DNA of 41,825 bases from an uncultured Lewinella sp. Its GTDB lineage: Bacteria > Bacteroidota > Bacteroidia > Chitinophagales > Saprospiraceae. Both the position numbers and the translations under genes were made by a program. A model generated the notes under the pieces. It did not search any database. It was not told the origin of the DNA and was given only the letters and a program-made list of their open reading frames with translations. Shown here piece after piece: positions 1-9,234 of this stretch; the first letter of the stretch is position 1; each line of letters begins with the position of its first letter. The stretch is from contig CAJXPD010000062.1 in NCBI GenBank assembly GCA_913057785.1, forward strand, positions 1 to 41,825. Reading direction: 5' to 3'.

Positions 1-3000
1 ATGCTCCTAGTTCCGACCAGACTACCGGCCTTCGAAAAGTAGCTGCTCCCGGTCGCCACGGCAGCAGCGGAAGTTGGACCTTTAACAACCTGCCGGATGG
101 TCAATACGCTTGGCAAGTGCAAGCCATCGATCACTTCTATAGCGGAAGTCCCTGGGCATCCGGAGATTTCCAAATAGGAACGGCCCCATGCCCATCCTAT
201 ACCCTAGACCGTGTGACCGATCCCGGCTTCAGTAAGTATTCAAAATTTGCGGATTTCGACAATGATGGGGATAAAGACTTAATAATCATTCAGGACAACG
301 GAGATAACCCTCCACAATTGCACATTCTGCAAAACAAGGAAGGAACACTTCCTCTCCTAGACCCTTGGAATGAAAATCAAATACTAGCTGAACATTTCGA
401 TTTAGGAGATGCGGATAATGATGGGGACATAGATATCGTATTCGTAGATAATACTGCCATCTATTTGTTGGTCAATAATAGTGGGACCTTCGAACGCAAA
501 GAGATTTTCAACTCTATTGAAGGATGGACCACTTCTAGACCAGCATTCTTGGATTACGATAATGATGGGGATCTAGATGTAGTTCACTACAATAGCGTAT
601 TCTTCACCCAGTTCAATGGCTTAGCCTTTTATGAAAACCGGGGCGACCTAGATTTCGGCCCAGGTACCGACTACCAATTTTCCGAAAACACCGTTGCTGA
701 TCTTAGAGTAGCTGACTTTGATAATGATGGAGATACGGACGTAATTACCGAGGAACGCAACCCCTTCATCCCGGATCTTCCGCACCAAATAAATATTTAT
801 TTAAATGAGGAGGGGACTTTCACCTTGGGACCAAATGTAGGTTCCACCGGGCAAGGCTTAGGCGGCTTTGATATTGGAGATATAGATAATGATGGAGACT
901 TGGATGTAGTAGGATCCGGCTTGTTCCAATTCGGTGCTTCAACCCGATTCTACCTAAATGACAACCTTAATTTTGTAGAGGTCCCAGTCTTGAACCAAGG
1001 TTTTGGTCATCTCAGGTTGGGAGATTACAACAATGACGGATTTCTAGATCTAGTCGCTAGTACTTTTATATATACCTCAAGTCCTACCGCTCCTAACGTC
1101 GTAGAATTCACTCAACTATTTCAAAATACAGGCGGGACTTCTTTGGTGGCAGAAAACATAAATTTCAGTGTTCCCAACCTTGCCTTCTTGAAGGTAGGTG
1201 TCCTTCCGGAATGGGTAGACTTCAACAATGATGGGATCCTAGATATCTATCAGCAATATTTTGCTACCTACAACGAAACGAATACGGAAACCGTTTGGCG
1301 AGATCAAGGCCTCCTTTATCTGAATGAATCTACTTGCGAACCCAATACAGCCCCAAGCCCGCCATCGGGCTTAGACGTAGATATTAATGGAAGTGATGTT
1401 TTGCTGAACTGGAAAGATGGATTTGATCCCGAACAGCCCTCTAGCTCTTTATCTTACAAGGCCTTTCTCTATGATGTGCAAAATCAAATCTTCTTACAGC
1501 CGCATGGCCATCCAGATAATGGCTATCGACACCTAGTACAAATAGGTAATCAGTTCCAAACTAGATCATGGCTAGTAAAAGATTTGCCGGATGGCGATTA
1601 CTGCTTTAAGGTGCAGGCCATTGATCATGCCTACGAAGGCAGTAGTTGGAGCGAGGAACTGTGTTTTACGATTCAAAACTGTCAACTGACAGCTGAAGCC
1701 ATCGCCATCCCCCCTGTCATATGTGAAGGGGAAACGGCCAACCTCAGAGCTATTTCCTCTGGTGGAACTGGTACAGTACAATACCAATGGAATAATGGAC
1801 TAGGTACCGGGCCTGCCAAAACAGTCAATCCACTTACAACAACCGTTTATCAGGTTACAGCTAGGGACGAGGCGGGCTGCACCGCTACAGATACGGCGGT
1901 CGTGGTAGTTAATCCACTTCCCATTGTGATCGCTAGCCCCGATACTGCCATCTGTGATGGTGCTTCTCTTACCTTAACCGCCACGGCCAGCGGAGGTAGT
2001 GGAGGTAATTATCAGTTCATATGGGATAACGGACTAGGCGCAGGGGCCACGCACAATGTGACTCCTACTGTCAGCACCGATTATGCAGTAGCCGTTCGCG
2101 ATGGTAATGGTTGTATCAATACAGATACGGCCAACGTAATCCTTAATCAACGCCCGACGGTGGCAGCAGCGCCGGACACGAGTATATGTGAAGGAGAAAC
2201 TGTTACATTAGTAGCAACTGCAGGAGGAGGTAGCGATGGTTATACGTTCACCTGGGACAATGGACTAGGTAATGGACAGACGCATGATGTGAGTCCCGAT
2301 ACGAGCACTACTTATTCTGTCACGGTGACCGACGCATTCGGCTGTGCCGACCGAGATCAGGCTACGGTCATCGTCAATCCGCTTCCGAGTGTGGAAGCTC
2401 GCCCCGATACCACCGTTTGTCAAGGAGAGCAGATAGTCCTGATTGCCATTCCAAGTGGCGGAAGCGGCGGCAACTATCAATTCTTGTGGGACAATGGGCT
2501 AGGTGCAGGGCCTACTCATACCGTTACTCCTTCCGTAGACACGGACTACGCAGTAATAGTAAGAGATGGGAATAACTGTACGGCCACTGATACGGCTAAT
2601 GTTTTCATCAGCCTCCCTCCCGTTGTAATTGCTGAACCCGATACCGCAATTTGTCTCGGAGAATCCGTGACTATATCAGCCACGGCTAGTGGCGGTGCAG
2701 GAGGGTATACCTTTGCTTGGGACAACGGCTTAGGCACCGGACCAAGTCATACCGTCAATCCAAATACGACGACGACTTATACCGTAACTGTGACGGACGA
2801 AGCGGGCTGTACAGCCACTGATCAAGTGACCATCACAGTCAATCCGCTGCCAATCGTGAATCTAGGGCCAGATACTAGTATTTGCATAGGCGAAGAGTTA
2901 TTTCTTTTTGCCTCAGCAACGGGTGGAGATGGAGACTATACCTTTACGTGGGATAATGGTCTTCCTCCTATACAGTCTCAGAACGTTAGTCCTACTGTCC

Positions 3001-6000
3001 TCACCACCTATGCTGTCGTTCTGGAGGATGGCAATGGCTGCACAGATACGGACTCCATTACCGTATTAGTAAATCCTTTACCCGGAATCGAAATTGTATC
3101 GGTGACCTGTGATCCAAGTCTAACTACTTATCGTGTAGAAGTACAAATTGAAAGCACCCATACCCTCTCAGCTCCTAGCGGCGAGATAATTGATAATGGA
3201 GGAGGAAGTTTTTCCATCACCAGCGTCCCCGCCGGGACAGATCTTAGCCTAACGATCACAGATCCCAATCTTGATTGTACTAGTCAGGAAACCGTCACGG
3301 CTCCGGATTGTAGTTGTCCGACGGATATACCTCCACCACTCAGCGGTGGAGACCAGTCCTATTGTCAAGGAGATGATATTCCGGCACTAAGTGTTACGGT
3401 TCCAGATACCTTGTCTGTGAATTGGTTCGATGCAGCTAATGGGGGACAGCTATTGTTTCAATCCAGCACAACCTACACCCCCACTGCCCCGGGAACCTAC
3501 TACGCAGAGGCCTTTGTAATCACCAACGGTTGTCCTAGCTTAACTCGTACAGCTGTCACTCTTATTGAATTAGCACCGCCACCGGTTGCAATCCTTGGAG
3601 ATACGATCATCTGTGCGGGCGAGACCACGACTTTGACTGCCACTGGAGCAGATACTTACCTATGGAGTACTGATGAGACTTCAGAAAGCATTGAGGTGGG
3701 AAGCGCCGGGACTTATATTGTAACTGGAACCGATGCCAATGGCTGCACTGCTTCAGCCACCGTGCAAGTCACCATCAGCGAACCCCTAGAAGCTTCTTTT
3801 GATAATCAAGATGTGCTGTGTAACGGAGATGCTTCTGGTATTGCAATTGTTGGCGCTTCTGGTGGTACACCTCCTTATGCCTACAATTGGTCAAACCAAG
3901 TATCGGGAACAAGTAACCCTGGACTCACAGCTGGTACTTATTTCCTGACCATTACAGATAGCAATGACTGTACACTAGAAACAAGTACAGAAATCACAGA
4001 ACCTGAAGCTATTGTAGTAACCATAACAACGGATTCTGTCAGTTGCAATGGAGGATCTGACGGTCAAGCGTCGTTAGCCATCACCGGGGGAACGCCCGGG
4101 TATAATGTAGTTTGGCCCGATCAATCTACAGCGCTATCTAGGACAGATTTATCGGCAGGAAGTTATGAAGTCTTCGTTTCAGATATCAATCAGTGCGCAA
4201 CTACTGTTTCCGTGCTCATTAATGAACCGGATCTGATTTTCATTGAGCCTCTTAACGTGCAGGACGTTTCCTGTGCAGGGGCTTCCGATGGTTCCATCAA
4301 TATATTAGTTGGCGGCGGAACAGCTCCTTACGACATCCAATGGTCTAATGGCGGCAGTGGCAGCTTGGTGGAGAACTTACCGGCTGGCTCCTATGATGTA
4401 AGTGTCTCTGATGCCAATGACTGCATTACCAGTGCCAGCTTTACCATTAACCAACCGCAAACCCTTGAAATCAGCGATGCGCAAATTAGCTCCGCCTCTT
4501 GCGAAGGTGCAAGCGACGGCTCCATCAATTTGACGATTAGTGGAGGCACGCCTCCTTATAGTTTCGATTGGTCCAATGGTAGCACTGCGGAAGATCTAGT
4601 GGATGTTCCAGCAGGCACTTATAGTGTCGAAATCACTGATCAAAACCAATGTGATGTTCGAGGAAACTTCACCATCGGAAATGCCACAACCATTTTTCTA
4701 AGTCTAAGTAGCACTGATGCTACTTGTGGGGAAAACAATGGCTTCGTTGACCTAAGTATCGATGGAGGGACTGCCCCATTCTCTTTCGATTGGAATAATG
4801 ATGGTTTAGGAGACAATGATGATACAGAGGATCTAGAAGAATTAGGTGCCGGTCAATACTTTGTATCACTAACAGACGGAAATGGATGTATCGCATTTTC
4901 CGATACGGCCACTGTAAATGCCATTGCTCCGCCTGTCTTAGAAATTATCAATGTTACCCCTTCTATCTGTAATGCTGCTACTGGAGCTATCGATATAGAG
5001 GTAAGCGGAGGAACACCTCCTTATACTTACAGCTGGTCAAATCAGAGTAATAGCCAGGATCTTAGCCAAGTATCCGAAGGGACCTATACCATAATCGTCA
5101 CTGATCAGAGTGATTGTAGCATTTCCGAAGAGATAGTAATTGGATGTACCAATCCTTGTTCCGTGGCAGTAGGTAGCATGGGGACCGACAAACTTATGGG
5201 ATGTGAAAATGAGGTGCTTACTGCAGCCTATAATAGCGAAGGAGAAGTAATAGGCGAAGGAGAAATCCGACAATTCATCTTGCACACCGCTGCGGGAGCT
5301 AGCTTAGGTGATGTAATTTTTGCCATTCTGGATGAGCCTACTGTATTCTTTATTGAAAGCCAAATGCAAGCTGGCGTAGAATACTATATCTCAGCGGTTG
5401 TAGGGAAGGACAATGGTAATGGTCAGGTGGACCTTAGTAATGACTGTCTAGTCGTAGCACCTGGAACGCCTTTCTCTTTTGCCACCGCCCCTACCGCGCC
5501 GGCAGAACTCAGTGCCACCAACACCGTACTATGCTCCGGGCAAACACTTGATCTAGCGGTTAATGTACCTTTGGACGGTGACATTTCCTACCTCTGGGAA
5601 ACACCCCGCGGTGCTTTTGTCACGGACGAGCCGGAATTACAACTTGAAAATTTCACAGCAGAAGACATAGGGGACTATTTCGCCTCCTACAACATCAATG
5701 GTTGTGAATCCGATCAATTGGGACCTCTGTTTATCACCTTGGATGAAAGTGCGGCAGCAGTTAGTGGAGGAGAAGATATTCTGAGTTGCGGAGATACAGA
5801 AGTTACCATGGCAGCCACTTTACCGGCTGGGACTACCGGGACCTGGTTCACCTCCTCCCCTGCTCGTATCCTGGAGCCAGATAACCCCAATACAGTGGTG
5901 GATTCCTTAATCAGTGGGGACAATATCTTCATCTGGATCGTAAATACGGGGAGCTGTATAGTCAGAGATTCAGTCACTGTATATCATGCCGTTAACCCTA

Positions 6001-6611
6001 CGACACAGGATAAGGATGTACTGCTTCAGGCAGATAAGGCCGCCTTGTTGCTCAATAAAGAGCTTCTTTTCGATGCCATTACTCAAACCATTCCGGATAG
6101 TCAGCTGACTTTTACGATTATCCAGGAACCGGAATTTGGTGTGTTGTCCGATTCCTTGGCGGGTCTATATTATTTAAGAGATTTTGATGTTCAGGAAGAT
6201 ATTGAGGTGTCCTTCACCTACCAAGTTTGTAACAATGATCCCGAATGTGGAGAACTTTGCAGTCAAGCCAATGTGAATCTCACCGTAAAATTCCTGGCCT
6301 CTGAGATTATATCCTATAAACAAGCGCTAAGGCCCACCGGAAACAACCCGGTTTGGAATTTCACCCTACTCCGGAACCTAAGTGATGCCAAAATCACCAT
6401 TGTTGATCGATGGGGTCAATTGATCTACTCTCAGTTTTTTGACTCCAGCGAATTTGATCTACTAAAAGGGAACACCTTGGTGGGCTGGGAAGGCCAAAAC
6501 ACCAAAGGACTTCAATTGCCATCCGGTGCTTATTACTTCCTCTTCGAAGGAACCCTGGCGGACGGCACTAAGCCTCAACCCGAAAAAGGCATCATCTATC
6601 TTTTAAAATAA
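1..6611 (+). CDS. Giant type IX-secreted repeat adhesin (5'-truncated)
   Basis: The reading frame is open from base 3, so the gene begins before the window; the GTG at 117 is internal. Visible order: the end of a fibronectin-like domain (to about 176); seven FG-GAP/VCBS-type calcium loops of the DxDNDGDxD kind (about 250-1260); a second fibronectin-like domain (about 1340-1676) whose end repeats the first (LPDG..VQAIDH); six Ig/PKD-like repeats of about 80-85 residues (about 1680-3090); two or three diverged Ig-like units; six SprB-like repeats with the SGGTPPY..WSNG signature (about 3780-5140); further beta domains; and a C-terminal type B type IX secretion sorting domain (about 6304-6611, with DRWGQLIY and a final KGIIYLLK). 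Known for such proteins: export by the T9SS, surface display, adhesion or gliding. Its partner PorP/SprF follows directly. Ligand unknown. The cysteine-bearing Ig repeats are near-identical in layout, suggesting expansion by duplication. Confidence 0.93.
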   Translation, partial: APSSDQTTGLRKVAAPGRHGSSGSWTFNNLPDGQYAWQVQAIDHFYSGSPWASGDFQIGTAPCPSYTLDRVTDPGFSKYSKFADFDNDGDKDLIIIQDNGDNPPQLHILQNKEGTLPLLDPWNENQILAEHFDLGDADNDGDIDIVFVDNTAIYLLVNNSGTFERKEIFNSIEGWTTSRPAFLDYDNDGDLDVVHYNSVFFTQFNGLAFYENRGDLDFGPGTDYQFSENTVADLRVADFDNDGDTDVITEERNPFIPDLPHQINIYLNEEGTFTLGPNVGSTGQGLGGFDIGDIDNDGDLDVVGSGLFQFGASTRFYLNDNLNFVEVPVLNQGFGHLRLGDYNNDGFLDLVASTFIYTSSPTAPNVVEFTQLFQNTGGTSLVAENINFSVPNLAFLKVGVLPEWVDFNNDGILDIYQQYFATYNETNTETVWRDQGLLYLNESTCEPNTAPSPPSGLDVDINGSDVLLNWKDGFDPEQPSSSLSYKAFLYDVQNQIFLQPHGHPDNGYRHLVQIGNQFQTRSWLVKDLPDGDYCFKVQAIDHAYEGSSWSEELCFTIQNCQLTAEAIAIPPVICEGETANLRAISSGGTGTVQYQWNNGLGTGPAKTVNPLTTTVYQVTARDEAGCTATDTAVVVVNPLPIVIASPDTAICDGASLTLTATASGGSGGNYQFIWDNGLGAGATHNVTPTVSTDYAVAVRDGNGCINTDTANVILNQRPTVAAAPDTSICEGETVTLVATAGGGSDGYTFTWDNGLGNGQTHDVSPDTSTTYSVTVTDAFGCADRDQATVIVNPLPSVEARPDTTVCQGEQIVLIAIPSGGSGGNYQFLWDNGLGAGPTHTVTPSVDTDYAVIVRDGNNCTATDTANVFISLPPVVIAEPDTAICLGESVTISATASGGAGGYTFAWDNGLGTGPSHTVNPNTTTTYTVTVTDEAGCTATDQVTITVNPLPIVNLGPDTSICIGEELFLFASATGGDGDYTFTWDNGLPPIQSQNVSPTVLTTYAVVLEDGNGCTDTDSITVLVNPLPGIEIVSVTCDPSLTTYRVEVQIESTHTLSAPSGEIIDNGGGSFSITSVPAGTDLSLTITDPNLDCTSQETVTAPDCSCPTDIPPPLSGGDQSYCQGDDIPALSVTVPDTLSVNWFDAANGGQLLFQSSTTYTPTAPGTYYAEAFVITNGCPSLTRTAVTLIELAPPPVAILGDTIICAGETTTLTATGADTYLWSTDETSESIEVGSAGTYIVTGTDANGCTASATVQVTISEPLEASFDNQDVLCNGDASGIAIVGASGGTPPYAYNWSNQVSGTSNPGLTAGTYFLTITDSNDCTLETSTEITEPEAIVVTITTDSVSCNGGSDGQASLAITGGTPGYNVVWPDQSTALSRTDLSAGSYEVFVSDINQCATTVSVLINEPDLIFIEPLNVQDVSCAGASDGSINILVGGGTAPYDIQWSNGGSGSLVENLPAGSYDVSVSDANDCITSASFTINQPQTLEISDAQISSASCEGASDGSINLTISGGTPPYSFDWSNGSTAEDLVDVPAGTYSVEITDQNQCDVRGNFTIGNATTIFLSLSSTDATCGENNGFVDLSIDGGTAPFSFDWNNDGLGDNDDTEDLEELGAGQYFVSLTDGNGCIAFSDTATVNAIAPPVLEIINVTPSICNAATGAIDIEVSGGTPPYTYSWSNQSNSQDLSQVSEGTYTIIVTDQSDCSISEEIVIGCTNPCSVAVGSMGTDKLMGCENEVLTAAYNSEGEVIGEGEIRQFILHTAAGASLGDVIFAILDEPTVFFIESQMQAGVEYYISAVVGKDNGNGQVDLSNDCLVVAPGTPFSFATAPTAPAELSATNTVLCSGQTLDLAVNVPLDGDISYLWETPRGAFVTDEPELQLENFTAEDIGDYFASYNINGCESDQLGPLFITLDESAAAVSGGEDILSCGDTEVTMAATLPAGTTGTWFTSSPARILEPDNPNTVVDSLISGDNIFIWIVNTGSCIVRDSVTVYHAVNPTTQDKDVLLQADKAALLLNKELLFDAITQTIPDSQLTFTIIQEPEFGVLSDSLAGLYYLRDFDVQEDIEVSFTYQVCNNDPECGELCSQANVNLTVKFLASEIISYKQALRPTGNNPVWNFTLLRNLSDAKITIVDRWGQLIYSQFFDSSEFDLLKGNTLVGWEGQNTKGLQLPSGAYYFLFEGTLADGTKPQPEKGIIYLLK

Positions 6612-6629
6612 CCTCTTCCAAAACCTCCC

Positions 6630-6661
6630 CCGCTAGTAGCCAAATTCCGTGCTACTAGCGG
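6630..6661 (+). promoter_or_regulatory. Intercistronic stem-loop between adhesin and porP/sprF
   Basis: Perfect 11-bp inverted repeat CCGCTAGTAGC / GCTACTAGCGG with a 10-nt loop, 18 nt after the adhesin stop and 22 nt before the next ATG. No T-run follows. It could be a partial terminator or an mRNA-end stabiliser that sets the ratio of adhesin to PorP/SprF; the function is inferred. Confidence 0.6.
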
Positions 6662-6683
6662 CGGCAAATTGATAACACTCAAC

Positions 6684-7685
6684 ATGAAATACTTATATAG
6701 TCTCATCAGTTTACTATTCCTGACACAAGTTGCCTTTTCGCAACTCTTGACCCCCTACACACTCTACCGAGATCAATGGGGTGTAGTAAACCCCGCTAGT
6801 ATATCGAATAATTTCACAGTCGATGAATATACCTTTACCATCGCTGCCACAGACCGTCACCAATGGCTTGGTAATGGGTTTAATTTTGATTACAGCCCTA
6901 ATACACAGGTACTCAATTTCGAAGGGGTTTTGGAAAATGACAATATCATTGTTGGCGGGCACTTAATGTCAGATCGAACTGGAGCGCTATCAACTGTCGG
7001 TGCTTACGGACGTTTCGCCTATATGATACCATTGGATCGCCTAGGACGCCAAGCTCTATCCATTGGACTCTCGTTGGGACTAGTGCAGACCCGTTCTCGA
7101 ATCGATGGTTTTGACTCCAACTACTTTGATGTCCCGGAAGAAGATATCGTAGCTGGTGCCGTTTGGAATCCAGATGTGAGCCTTGGTATGTTTTACTTCA
7201 ATGAAGACATTTGGTATGCTGGCATTTCTATTCCGCAAATCTTGAGTTTCAGCGCTGAATTTGGAGAAGATCAGTTGGTATATAGCTTAAGGCAGCCTCG
7301 TCATTATTATGCCGTAGCAGGTGGTTATATACCGTTTGATTTTTTCGGTTTTGGAGACGGCTCCTCCTACCTGGAGCTCTCTGGATGGGCTCGCTATCTG
7401 CCACTCCGACAGAGTAAAACAGATTCCTTCGCTCATCTATTCCGGATTGACGGCAACGCTCGTTATCAACATAATCAAATTGCTTGGATAGGCTTTGGAT
7501 TAGGTTCTGCGCTGGCTTTGGATTATACCTTCTTACATACCGAATTGGGCTTCATCGCCGGAGAGAACCTCAATTTAGAGAATAGTCAACTCAAAATTGG
7601 CCTAGCGCTTGATTTTACCATTGGAGATCCGCTGCAACGATTGGGGCCCAGTGCGGAAATCAATGTAATGTTCTCCTGGTATTAG
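6684..7685 (+). CDS. PorP/SprF family type IX secretion system membrane protein
   Basis: 333 residues from the ATG at 6684; an upstream in-frame TTG at 6669 would only add five residues ahead of a clean signal peptide (MKYLYS..LFLTQVAFSQ), so ATG was chosen. The mature part has the family pattern: an early LYRDQWGVVNPAS segment, alternating aromatic/glycine beta-strands (a predicted outer-membrane barrel), and an ending ..EINVMFSWY. Known role: PorP/SprF-like proteins pair with type B CTD cargo and hold or anchor the secreted adhesin at the outer membrane. The gene lies 72 nt behind exactly such a cargo gene, which supports a two-gene transcription unit. Which PorP/SprF subtype this is cannot be told from the sequence alone. 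Confidence 0.9.
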   Translation: MKYLYSLISLLFLTQVAFSQLLTPYTLYRDQWGVVNPASISNNFTVDEYTFTIAATDRHQWLGNGFNFDYSPNTQVLNFEGVLENDNIIVGGHLMSDRTGALSTVGAYGRFAYMIPLDRLGRQALSIGLSLGLVQTRSRIDGFDSNYFDVPEEDIVAGAVWNPDVSLGMFYFNEDIWYAGISIPQILSFSAEFGEDQLVYSLRQPRHYYAVAGGYIPFDFFGFGDGSSYLELSGWARYLPLRQSKTDSFAHLFRIDGNARYQHNQIAWIGFGLGSALALDYTFLHTELGFIAGENLNLENSQLKIGLALDFTIGDPLQRLGPSAEINVMFSWY

Positions 7686-7704
7686 GTCCTAGCAATACTA
7701 TCAG

Positions 7705-7748
7705 ATAATAAAAGGCCTCTACTCATCAAGGTAGAGGCCTTTTATTAT
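7705..7748. terminator. Bidirectional Rho-independent terminator
   Basis: Eighteen-bp perfect stem (7705-7722 with 7731-7748) around an 8-nt loop; the core is GGCCTCTAC / GTAGAGGCC, flanked by A-rich and T-rich tracts. It lies between the convergent porP/sprF-like gene and the esterase and can serve both strands. Confidence 0.9.
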
Positions 7749-7787
7749 TCAGCTGAACACTAAGAGAAACTTCCAGGAAGTCGTACT

Positions 7788-9047
7788 TTATTTCCCACCA
7801 GCTTCTTTCTCCAAACTTTCAATGATCGCCAGAATCGATTCATCTGCATTTAGCTTTATAGAATCTTTAAAGACCTTCAATGCCCCTTCTTTATTACCTC
7901 TAGACAAGTAATAATACCCAAGATTATTCCGTACCTGAGGTTTATCAGGATGTAATTCAATGTTGTATTCAAACAAGGCAATTGCTAAATCTTCTCTCCC
8001 CGAGGGCGCTATGCCAAAGGCAAATGAATTCAAGTAGCCTTCCATCGGTATCACCTCATACCCCATCTGGGCTGTAACCCTACCATAATGATCCCGAATT
8101 CTTGCGATCAGATCTGAACGATCCTTATATCTTGGATGGTAGTAATCCATGATTTCGGGGAAAGAGTAATAATCATAGAGCTGTCTTAAACCGTCATAGG
8201 TCGACTTATGGGGAATTGAGAAATGGTTTTCTTCCGGATAATATTGAGCACTTACGTTTAACGACCATTGGTTATTCTCGATCTCCTCCAGAAACTTACG
8301 ATTAGGGATGGAGTTCATTACCGTAAAATCTGAATCATCCGTCATCACTTCTTCTTCTTTCAAAAATGTCGGCTTCGTCAAACCAACCGCAAAAAATAAT
8401 TGCTCTTCTGAAAGTTCGGATTGCTGCAAGGTATCCAGGATATCATCCATATAGACTCCGTCAGCATATCCCAAAGCAGGATCAATTGCAATGTAATTAT
8501 TGAAAAAGTCCCTTTTTCTCAATAGGGCTTCGAAGGTAATGAGCCCACCCAAGGAATGCCCTATGAGCGTGCGGTGTTTTGAGGTTGAGTAGGTGGAATC
8601 AATAAACGGGATGAGTTCATCCGTAATGAAGTCTAGGAATCTGCCACCGCCGCCGGTGGTCGCTAAAGTTGAAGCATCATTGGCAATGATTCCTTTTATG
8701 GGTGTTAAGTCGCGGTTTCGATTGGTATTGGGTATTCCGACAACGATTGAGCGGGGGATTATATCATTGCCAAGTGGAGCGGAGCTTAGAAAATCTACTG
8801 TAGAAACGGTATGCAGGAATTGAGTTTCTGCATCCAGAACAATTACAACTGGAAGATGGCTCATCGCCTCATCCATGCCCCAAAAGCCCTTGGGCCGGTG
8901 TACAAAAATCTGTCGGGTTTCGCCTAGAAGCGATGACTCCAACTCAATTATTTCTCCTACAGCAATATCATTACTCGGATTGGTAGGCTGCCCCAAAAGG
9001 CTCAATTGCCATAAGAGAAATACAAAAGCGGATAACAGGTATTTCAT
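7788..9047 (-). CDS. Secreted esterase (PF00756-type alpha/beta hydrolase) with C-terminal TPR
   Basis: 419 residues with a signal peptide (MKYLLSAFVF..LSLLGQ, about 20 residues). The esterase domain (about 30-300) resembles the enterochelin-esterase/IroE type: nucleophile motif GHSLGG with Ser165, a likely acid residue in the region after IDPALGY, and a candidate catalytic His275 in EENHFSIPH. About residues 365-415 form one or two TPR-like helices (NNLGYYYLSRGNKEGALKVF). Substrate unknown; siderophore or other ester hydrolysis in the periplasm is the family precedent, not shown here. Single gene; its upstream neighbour ends in its own terminator. Confidence 0.82.
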   Translation of the reverse strand: MKYLLSAFVFLLWQLSLLGQPTNPSNDIAVGEIIELESSLLGETRQIFVHRPKGFWGMDEAMSHLPVVIVLDAETQFLHTVSTVDFLSSAPLGNDIIPRSIVVGIPNTNRNRDLTPIKGIIANDASTLATTGGGGRFLDFITDELIPFIDSTYSTSKHRTLIGHSLGGLITFEALLRKRDFFNNYIAIDPALGYADGVYMDDILDTLQQSELSEEQLFFAVGLTKPTFLKEEEVMTDDSDFTVMNSIPNRKFLEEIENNQWSLNVSAQYYPEENHFSIPHKSTYDGLRQLYDYYSFPEIMDYYHPRYKDRSDLIARIRDHYGRVTAQMGYEVIPMEGYLNSFAFGIAPSGREDLAIALFEYNIELHPDKPQVRNNLGYYYLSRGNKEGALKVFKDSIKLNADESILAIIESLEKEAGGK

Positions 9048-9120
9048 TGCAATCTAGATTATCAGCGATTACTTATACAGAAGAGTTCTGAACAACTTAA
9101 TATGAGCGCATCATTAAGAT

Positions 9121-9176
9121 ACAAAAGAAAATATCCGAAGTTTCTTCAAGGCATAGCTCGGTGAAACTTCGGATAT
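9121..9176 (-). terminator. Rho-independent terminator of the OmpA-family gene
   Basis: Perfect inverted repeat ATATCCGAAGTTT / AAACTTCGGATAT (9131-9143 with 9164-9176), plus one more C-G pair, with an 18-nt loop. Read on the minus strand it is followed by TTTTCTTTTGT (9121-9130 side). It lies 58 nt past the stop of the OmpA-type gene. Confidence 0.88.
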
Positions 9177-9234
9177 AAGTTGGGCTGTTTATGCAGCCTT
9201 AAGGCTAGGAAAACCTGATTCAACAACGGTCTTT

